Positions 7,121-11,863 of a stretch of 11,863 nucleotides of DNA are shown piece by piece. The notes under the pieces are model-generated. The model ran no database searches. It saw only the letters and a program-made list of their open reading frames with translations, and had not been told where the DNA came from. The number at the start of each line of letters is the position of its first letter. Position 1 is the first letter of the stretch. Position numbers and translations under genes: made by a program. This stretch comes from Candidatus Limnocylindrales bacterium (GTDB taxonomy: Bacteria; Chloroflexota; Limnocylindria; Limnocylindrales; CSP1-4), in contig JAUSJS010000308.1 of assembly GCA_030647575.1 (NCBI GenBank), forward strand, positions 1-11,863, in the 5' to 3' direction.

Positions 7121-7150
7121 AGTGTGGAGTCGCTCGGCCGCGGAACGCAA
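7121..7150 (-). promoter_or_regulatory. Possible promoter of the two-helix membrane protein
   Basis: On the minus strand TTGCGT (7150-7145) and CACACT (7126-7121) are 18 bp apart. Transcription would begin near 7114, leaving a leader of roughly 55 bases before the ATG at 7057. The -10 lacks the leading T. The inverted repeat at 7153-7193 ends 2 bp upstream of this -35. Confidence 0.3.
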
Positions 7151-7152
7151 TG

Positions 7153-7193
7153 AAGCCCCTCGCCATCTGGTTGTTGCCCGCAGCGAGGGGCTT
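7153..7193. repeat. 11-bp perfect inverted repeat with 19-base loop
   Basis: AAGCCCCTCGC (7153-7163) is exactly repeated in reverse complement as GCGAGGGGCTT (7183-7193). The arms are GC-rich and would form a stable hairpin in RNA, or a wide operator-like dyad in DNA. It lies between two divergent genes, so a terminator for either neighbour makes little sense, and no T-run follows on either strand. Confidence 0.6.
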
Positions 7194-7238
7194 GCACACC
7201 CGATGAGGACACCATCTCCCCGAAGAGGGAAGGGGCAC

Positions 7239-7250
7239 TGGGTCGACCCA
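7239..7250. repeat. 12-bp perfect palindrome TGGGTCGACCCA
   Basis: A self-complementary 12-mer in the divergent spacer. It could be a dimeric regulator site, but in DNA this rich in GC a chance occurrence is possible. No second copy was noticed in the window. Confidence 0.35.
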
Positions 7251-7390
7251 CCTGATCTGCAGCCACAGGGATGGGCGCTCGGTCAAGCGTGGGATCGGCT
7301 TCGAGCGTGGGCGGTTGGCCTGGGTGCGCTGGCTGATCCCGCCGGATCGAGGACGGACGCTGATCTATCCCGCCTCGCGGAAGGTCGCGC

Positions 7391-7396
7391 TAGACT
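7391..7396 (+). promoter_or_regulatory. Likely -10 box of the 113-residue gene / pgm unit
   Basis: TAGACT followed by a GC-rich discriminator lies 47 bases before the ATG at 7444. No convincing -35 hexamer is present at the expected distance, so only the -10 is proposed. Confidence 0.4.
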
Positions 7397-7443
7397 CGGA
7401 GCCTCCTTGTGGGCGACGACAACCATTCTTGGGAGGACAGCTC

Positions 7444-7785
7444 ATGGACCCTCAGGCCGTTCGCGAGCAGGCACAGGCGTTCTGCGCCACGCTGGTCGCC
7501 GGAGACATGGATCGCGCCGCCGAAGAGCTCAGCCGAGAGCTTCGGGCGAACCTGGGGCCGCTCGTGGCGATCCTCCCGCTCCCGCTCACCGAGGCGACCG
7601 TCGAATCGGTCGAGGTCGGCGGCTCCGGCTACATCGCCGTGCTGCATCTGACTGGTGAGAGTGGCGCGACCCGCCTCCAGACTCGATGGAAGGACCGGGA
7701 CGGCCGACCCACGATCGTCGAGGCCAGCCACATCGCCGAGCCGGTCACCCAGGAGGCGTCCTCCGAGGTCGGCTCGGTGACCTGA
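7444..7785 (+). CDS. Small protein of unknown function, first gene before pgm
   Basis: 113 residues from MDPQAVREQAQAFCATLVAG. The ATG at 7444 has GGAGG at 7432-7436, seven bases upstream. The frame is open back to 7315, but that part carries the promoter-like TAGACT and no ribosome site. The protein is soluble with no signal peptide. The N-terminal half is helical (residues 3-37, LVAGDMDRAAEELSRELR), followed by a Pro-rich turn (ILPLPLTE) and beta strands: ATVESVEV, GYIAVLHLTG and TRLQTRWKDRDGRP. The helix-then-curved-sheet layout and the alternation in the strands recall the NTF2-like / SnoaL-like cone fold, but I cannot assign a family. It ends 4 bp before the pgm start, so the two are almost surely co-transcribed and possibly translationally coupled. 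Confidence 0.78.
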   Translation: MDPQAVREQAQAFCATLVAGDMDRAAEELSRELRANLGPLVAILPLPLTEATVESVEVGGSGYIAVLHLTGESGATRLQTRWKDRDGRPTIVEASHIAEPVTQEASSEVGSVT

Positions 7786-7789
7786 ACCG

Positions 7790-9433
7790 ATGACGATCAG
7801 TGAACGAGCCGGGCGCCCCGCCGAGGCGTCGACGCTGGTCGATGTCGAGCGGCTCGTCCGTGCCTATTACGACCTGCGCCCGGATCCCGCCGAACCGTCC
7901 CAGCGGGTCGCCTTCGGGACGTCCGGCCATCGCGGGTCGGCGTTCAACACCGCCTTCAACGAGGCGCATATCGTCGCGACGACCGAGGCGATCTGCCGCT
8001 ATCGCCGAGCGCAGGGCACCGACGGCCCACTGTTCATCGGGCGCGACACCCACGCGCTCTCCGAGCCGGCGTTTCGTTCAGCGCTCGAGGTGCTCGCCGC
8101 CAACGAGGTCGACGTTCGGGTCGACGCCGCCGATGGCTACACCCCGACGCCCGTGATCTCCCACGCGATCCTGGTCCACAACCGCGGCCGGAACGAGCAC
8201 CTGGCCGACGGGATCGTGGTGACCCCGTCCCACAACCCGCCGGAGGACGGCGGCTTCAAGTACAACCCGCCCAACGGCGGCCCGGCGGACACCGACGTGA
8301 CCGGCTGGATTGGGGAACAGGCGAACGGCCTGCTCGCGTCCGGGCTGGACGCCGTGAAGCGCGTCCCGTTCGAACGAGCGCGCGCGGGTGCGACCCCCCA
8401 CGACTTCGTGGGCGCGTACGTCGGCGATCTCGACGCCGTCATCGACATGGAGGCGATCCGGGCGTCCGGCCTTCGGCTCGGCGTGGATCCGCTCGGCGGA
8501 GCGAGCGTGGCGTACTGGCCGGCCATCGCGGAGCGATACGGCCTGGACCTGACGGTCACCAACGACGTCGTCGATCCCCAGTTCGGGTTCATGACTGCGG
8601 ACTGGGACGGGCGGATCCGGATGGATCCATCGTCGCCCCACGCCATGGCCCGCCTGGTCGAGCTGCGCGACCGGTTCGACGTCGCGTTCGGCAACGACAC
8701 CGATGCCGACCGCCACGGAATCGTGACGCCCGGCGCCGGACTGTTGAACCCGAACCACTTCCTGTCGGCGGCAGTCGCCTACCTGTTCGGCGGCGGCCGT
8801 GCCTGGTCGGCCGACGTGGCCGTCGGCAAGACCCTCGTCTCGAGCGGCATGCTGGATCGCGTCGCCGCCGACTTGGGCCGTCGGCTGCTGGAGGTTCCGG
8901 TCGGGTTCAAGTGGTTCGTCTCGGGGCTGCTGGCCGGCGCGCTCGGATTCGGAGGCGAGGAGAGTGCCGGCGCGTCGTTCCTGCGCCGGGACGGGACGGT
9001 CTGGACAACCGACAAGGACGGCATCATCGCCTGTCTGCTCGCAGCGGAGCTGACCGCCCGGAGCGGACGTGACCCGGGCGAGGCCTATCGAGACCTGACC
9101 GAGCGATTCGGTTCGCCGGTCTACCGGCGGATCGATGCACCGGCGACCCCCGCCCAGAAGGCGGCCCTCGCCCGGCTGTCGCCCGATCGAGTCACCGCGT
9201 CAGAACTCGCCGGTGAGCCGCTCACCGGCGTCCTGACCGCGGCGCCGGGCAACGGCGCCCCGATCGGCGGCCTGAAGGTCACGTCCGAGCATGGCTGGTT
9301 CGCCGCCCGGCCGTCGGGGACGGAGAATGTCTACAAGATCTACGCGGAGAGCTTCCTCGGCGAAGAGCACCTCGAGCGGATCATCGAGGAGGCGCAGGGT
9401 GTCGTGAGCCAGGCCCTGGCGGGCGCCGGTTAG
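7790..9433 (+). CDS. pgm: Phosphoglucomutase, alpha-D-glucose-phosphate specific
   Basis: 547 residues, the size of E. coli Pgm (about 546). It interconverts glucose 1-phosphate and glucose 6-phosphate in the cytoplasm, linking glycogen, nucleotide-sugar and cell-wall synthesis to glycolysis. All four active-site elements are intact: the phosphoserine loop GIVVTPSHNPPEDGG with S147; the Mg-binding NDTDADRHG (D303, D305, D307); the sugar-binding loop GGEESAGAS around 388-396; and the phosphate-binding ARPSGTENVYKIYAE near 506-520. AFGTSGHRGS (41-50) is the conserved N-terminal substrate loop. The start is the ATG at 7790, four bases after the stop of the 113-residue gene. Its own ribosome site is weak (GGTGA), consistent with coupling. 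Confidence 0.96.
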   Translation: MTISERAGRPAEASTLVDVERLVRAYYDLRPDPAEPSQRVAFGTSGHRGSAFNTAFNEAHIVATTEAICRYRRAQGTDGPLFIGRDTHALSEPAFRSALEVLAANEVDVRVDAADGYTPTPVISHAILVHNRGRNEHLADGIVVTPSHNPPEDGGFKYNPPNGGPADTDVTGWIGEQANGLLASGLDAVKRVPFERARAGATPHDFVGAYVGDLDAVIDMEAIRASGLRLGVDPLGGASVAYWPAIAERYGLDLTVTNDVVDPQFGFMTADWDGRIRMDPSSPHAMARLVELRDRFDVAFGNDTDADRHGIVTPGAGLLNPNHFLSAAVAYLFGGGRAWSADVAVGKTLVSSGMLDRVAADLGRRLLEVPVGFKWFVSGLLAGALGFGGEESAGASFLRRDGTVWTTDKDGIIACLLAAELTARSGRDPGEAYRDLTERFGSPVYRRIDAPATPAQKAALARLSPDRVTASELAGEPLTGVLTAAPGNGAPIGGLKVTSEHGWFAARPSGTENVYKIYAESFLGEEHLERIIEEAQGVVSQALAGAG

Positions 9434-9453
9434 CTCGACGGGTCGGCGCGTGG

Positions 9454-9459
9454 TGTAAT
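9454..9459 (+). promoter_or_regulatory. -10 box of an apparently leaderless gene
   Basis: TGTAAT ends six bases before the ATG at 9466, which would put the transcription start at or within a base or two of the start codon. The bases between are CGCGCC, with no purine-rich ribosome site anywhere in the 32-bp gap after pgm. The -35 region is not clear. Confidence 0.45.
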
Positions 9460-9465
9460 CGCGCC

Positions 9466-11136
9466 ATGACCACGCCGAGGCCGGAAGACGACGTCGAAGC
9501 CCCGCTCCGACTCCAGCCCGTCATGGCACGACCGCAGGGCTGGCGGGGCCGGTCGAACAGCATGGTCGCGGTCGGCCTGGTCGGCTTCATCGTGATCGGC
9601 ATCGTGCTTGGCACGGCCTTCGACGGCGGCGGCACCTCGAGCTCCGGCGCGGTGGCGGCCGCTTCGCCTGCGCCGGTGTCGAGCTCGGCGCTTCCGACCA
9701 AACGCCCGACCCCCACCCGTGTGCCGTTGGCGACCCCTCTGCCGACGCGGGAGATCGTGGGCGGGCAGATCCCGACCGAGCGCCGGCTCGTCTACGCCAA
9801 CGGCCTGCAGGTGCTCGATCTCGCAACCGGAACCCTGGCCTCACCCGCGCGCCCCTTCGCGGATCTCATGTTGTCACTCTCAGACGGCCAGCTCGTGTGC
9901 GCTTGCATGGTCCGCGGGGTACCCGGCGGCGACGCCATCACGCCCAGTCCGATCCTCCGCTTCGGACGGTTCTATGTGACCGGAACACCGATCGTCGAGC
10001 GGGACCTTCTGACCTTCGACGGCGTGGTGCCGGTGCCGGACATGACCGACGGCTACAACGTCGTGGCGGCACTCGATCCCGCCCAACGAAACCTGTACGT
10101 CCTTGCCGTCATCCGCCGGCCGCCGGTCTGGACAGTCGAGCTTCACCAGGTCGACATCGAAACCGGGGCGCTCGTCCGCAGCACCGTCCTCGATGGCTTT
10201 CCGGTCGATCTGGAGGAACCCAGTCCATCGGCGTCAGCGCGTCCTCCCGGCTCCCCGCCCGACGGCGTCAATGCCTGGGCGAATTCGATGACGGTGTCTC
10301 CCGATGGCGGGACGGTCTTCGCCTCGATGGTCTTGAACGAGGTTCGCAGTGAGAACTGGACGAGCGAATATCGAGAATGGATGATCCCGGTCCACGACGG
10401 ATTGCATGGGACGCCGACCCCGCTTTCGCAGGCCGCCCGCCTGAAGCCGAACGGCTGGTGCGTCAGTCAACCAAGGTTCCTCGACCCGGATCTGCTGGTG
10501 CAGGTCTGTACGCCCCCCGGAGGAGAGCCGCCGGGGACCATGTACTACGTTCGCCAGGTCTCGACCTCCGGCGAGTCCCGTGGCGAGCTGCCGATCCCCG
10601 GGGATAACGGCGGCGGCTACTACCCCGCGACGCCAATGCTCGACCCAGAGAGGGGGGCCGTCTTTGTCTGGGAAATCCTCCGGCATACTCTCACCCGGGT
10701 CAGCGTCGCCGACGGCCAGATCGACGAAGGCGCCGTCCCGCAATCCATGCTCCCAGGAAATCGAGGCCCCGGGGGCGGCGGGGTGACCGGGGCCGATCCG
10801 GGACTGGTCGCCTCGCCCGATGGGCGGCGGCTCTACGCGCTCGGGTTCCGGTCGGGCGAAGGACGGGTGGGCACCTCCACCGGGGTCTGGGTGTTCGATG
10901 CCGACACGCTGACGGTGCTCGATCGCTGGGAGCCTCGTGCCCTCCTGACCTCGCTGGCTGTTTCGGCCGATGGGCGCTTCGTCTACGCTGCAGGAGCGTC
11001 CGGTGTCGACGTCGATGGACGGCAGAACCCGTGGCCGGCATCGGTCACTGTCTACGACGGGATCAGCGGCGAAATCCAGGTGCTCTACGGTGCGCTCGGG
11101 CACGACATCTGGATCAGCTTCCCGACCTGGCCGTAG
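9466..11136 (+). CDS. Membrane-anchored extracytoplasmic beta-propeller-like protein
   Basis: 556 residues. A short basic cytoplasmic N-terminus is followed by one hydrophobic helix (about 33-50, SMVAVGLVGFIVIGIVLGT), then a Gly/Ser/Ala/Pro/Thr stalk (about 53-98), making a type II anchor with the bulk outside the cell. The outer domain carries repeated blade-like units: ANGLQVLDLATGTL (111-124), LYVLAV then VELHQVDIETGAL (210-236), MTVSPDGGTVFASMV (275-289), VASPDGRRLYALGF then GVWVFDADTLTVLDRW (448-488), and LAVSADGRFVYAAG then VTVYDGISGEIQVLYG (497-542). These fit a YVTN/WD40-like propeller of about 6-7 blades. It has four cysteines: C145, C147, C332 and C348. There are no enzyme motifs, so the role is unknown, perhaps ligand or protein binding. 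The start has no ribosome site, only a -10 box close upstream. Confidence 0.8.
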   Translation: MTTPRPEDDVEAPLRLQPVMARPQGWRGRSNSMVAVGLVGFIVIGIVLGTAFDGGGTSSSGAVAAASPAPVSSSALPTKRPTPTRVPLATPLPTREIVGGQIPTERRLVYANGLQVLDLATGTLASPARPFADLMLSLSDGQLVCACMVRGVPGGDAITPSPILRFGRFYVTGTPIVERDLLTFDGVVPVPDMTDGYNVVAALDPAQRNLYVLAVIRRPPVWTVELHQVDIETGALVRSTVLDGFPVDLEEPSPSASARPPGSPPDGVNAWANSMTVSPDGGTVFASMVLNEVRSENWTSEYREWMIPVHDGLHGTPTPLSQAARLKPNGWCVSQPRFLDPDLLVQVCTPPGGEPPGTMYYVRQVSTSGESRGELPIPGDNGGGYYPATPMLDPERGAVFVWEILRHTLTRVSVADGQIDEGAVPQSMLPGNRGPGGGGVTGADPGLVASPDGRRLYALGFRSGEGRVGTSTGVWVFDADTLTVLDRWEPRALLTSLAVSADGRFVYAAGASGVDVDGRQNPWPASVTVYDGISGEIQVLYGALGHDIWISFPTWP

Positions 11137-11149
11137 GGGGAGTGGCCGA

Positions 11150-11863
11150 ATGCCGATCGGAGCGCTGGTGGCGGGTGTCGACAGCTCGACGCAGGCGACC
11201 AAGGTCGTCATCGTCGATCCGGACAGCGGGCAGCTGGTCGCGCAGGGCCACGCCCGGCACACGGTGACCGGCACGAACGGGGCGCGTGAGTCGGATCCGC
11301 GGGAGTGGTGGTCGGCGCTTCGCACGGCCCTCGCATCGACCGGTCGGGCTGGCGAGGTCGGCGCGATCTCGATCGCCGGCCAGCAGCACGGCCTGGTCGT
11401 CCTCGACCGCCGCGGATTGCCTCTCCGCAAAGCGGTCCTCTGGAACGACACGCGCTCGGCCGAGGACGCTGAGCGCCTCACGAGCCGGCTCGGGGCGGAG
11501 GCCTGGGCGAGCCTGACCGGACTCCGGCCGGTCGCCTCGTTCACGGTGTGCAAGTGGGCCTGGCTACGGAGGACCGAGCCCGAGCTCGCCCGGACCGCCG
11601 CGGCCATCCGGCTCCCGCATGACTATCTGACCGAGCAGCTGACCGGGCGTGGGACGACCGACCGCGGGGATGTCTCCGGGACGGGCTGGTGGTCGCCGAG
11701 GTCAGGCGAGTATCTGGACGACATCCTCACGCTGCCCGATGTCGATCTGGCGGCCGAGCTCCTGCCGGCGATCATGGGTCCAGCGGAAGTGGCTGGAACG
11801 GTCACGGCCGCGGCGGTCGAAGAGCTCGGGCTGGCGCCCGGAACCATGGTCGGGCCGGGCACC
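11150..11863 (+). CDS. xylB: Xylulokinase, FGGY family (N-terminal part, cut by the window edge)
   Basis: The first 238 codons of a protein usually about 480-500 residues long, with no stop before the window ends. It phosphorylates D-xylulose to xylulose 5-phosphate, feeding the pentose phosphate pathway. Seen: the N-terminal ATP/phosphate motif AGVDSSTQATKVVIVD (8-23); REWWSAL (51-57); ISIAGQQHGLVVLD (73-86), equivalent to AGQMHG in E. coli XylB; AVLWNDTRS (95-103); LPHDYLTEQLTG (165-176); and DVSGTGWW (184-191). The catalytic Asp region lies just past the edge (VGPGT is followed by GDN in relatives). The start is the ATG at 11150 with GGGGAG (11137-11142) seven bases upstream. The gene begins 13 bp after the propeller-protein gene and is probably co-transcribed with it. 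A different FGGY substrate cannot be fully excluded. Confidence 0.88.
   Translation, partial: MPIGALVAGVDSSTQATKVVIVDPDSGQLVAQGHARHTVTGTNGARESDPREWWSALRTALASTGRAGEVGAISIAGQQHGLVVLDRRGLPLRKAVLWNDTRSAEDAERLTSRLGAEAWASLTGLRPVASFTVCKWAWLRRTEPELARTAAAIRLPHDYLTEQLTGRGTTDRGDVSGTGWWSPRSGEYLDDILTLPDVDLAAELLPAIMGPAEVAGTVTAAAVEELGLAPGTMVGPGT

Larger units (their letters stand above)
7058..7443. other. Divergent intergenic region with inverted repeat, palindrome and direct repeat
   Basis: 386 bp without a supported gene, although several frames are open by chance. It contains, left to right, a possible minus-strand promoter (7121-7150), an 11-bp perfect inverted repeat (7153-7193), a 12-bp palindrome TGGGTCGACCCA (7239-7250), a direct repeat AGCGTGGG at 7286-7293 and 7304-7311, and a -10-like TAGACT (7391-7396). 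I checked both strands for tRNA-like folds and found none that completes a cloverleaf. Confidence 0.6.

Noticed and set aside
7140..7270. tRNA or attachment-site remnant in the divergent spacer
   Set aside because: The inverted repeat and a CCA near 7264 prompted a check, but no T-arm, anticodon arm and acceptor stem could be assembled on either strand.
10234..11607. 457-codon minus-strand frame opposite the propeller and xylulokinase genes
   Set aside because: It is a shadow of two real genes, with Arg/Pro/Ser-rich composition and no domain.

Overview
The window is gene-dense, high-GC bacterial chromosome. Start codons include GTG and TTG. Two secreted or membrane-anchored proteins carry Pro/Thr- or Ser/Pro-rich stalks, and genes start either behind strong AGGAGG-type ribosome sites or directly behind a -10 box. 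This combination (Thr-Pro linkers in von Willebrand A proteins, a CO-dehydrogenase-family hydroxylase with L-M-S gene order, an E. coli-type phosphoglucomutase, a xylulokinase) fits a high-GC Chloroflexota lineage best, with an actinobacterium as the alternative. That assignment is inference; no rRNA or marker gene is present.

Left part (1-3940, minus strand): a three-gene operon for a molybdenum hydroxylase of the xanthine dehydrogenase / CO dehydrogenase family, transcribed large (Mo-cofactor) subunit, medium (FAD) subunit, small ([2Fe-2S]) subunit. The genes are 1 bp apart or overlap by 4 bp. The active-site loop of the large subunit lacks the AYRCSFR signature of true form I CO dehydrogenase, so the substrate is unknown. 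Directly behind the operon lies a decayed alpha/beta hydrolase gene. It lacks its N-terminus, and its nucleophile-elbow half and C-terminal half are joined out of frame.

Middle part (3941-7443): a 270-bp divergent spacer with a good sigma-70-type promoter leads to a secreted von Willebrand A protein. That protein has two cysteine-paired fibronectin type III domains, one transmembrane helix and a C-terminal domain of about 100 residues. A similar promoter then precedes a 74-residue membrane protein, possibly a truncated remnant. It converges with a minus-strand two-helix membrane protein of unknown function. The 386-bp spacer after that holds an 11-bp perfect inverted repeat, a 12-bp palindrome, a short direct repeat and likely divergent promoter elements.

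Right part (7444-11863, plus strand): a 113-residue conserved-looking small protein lies 4 bp before an intact phosphoglucomutase (pgm). Next comes an apparently leaderless gene for a membrane-anchored beta-propeller-like protein, and then the first 238 codons of a xylulokinase (xylB) cut by the window edge. pgm and xylB point to hexose-phosphate and pentose metabolism. Apart from co-orientation, nothing links the propeller protein to them.

I found no CRISPR array, insertion sequence, integrase, tRNA or rRNA, and nothing resembling a defence system or a clearly new multi-gene system. The notable items are small-scale: the collapsed hydrolase, the unusual hydroxylase active-site loop, the inverted repeat in the divergent spacer, the leaderless start, and the multi-domain von Willebrand A protein.
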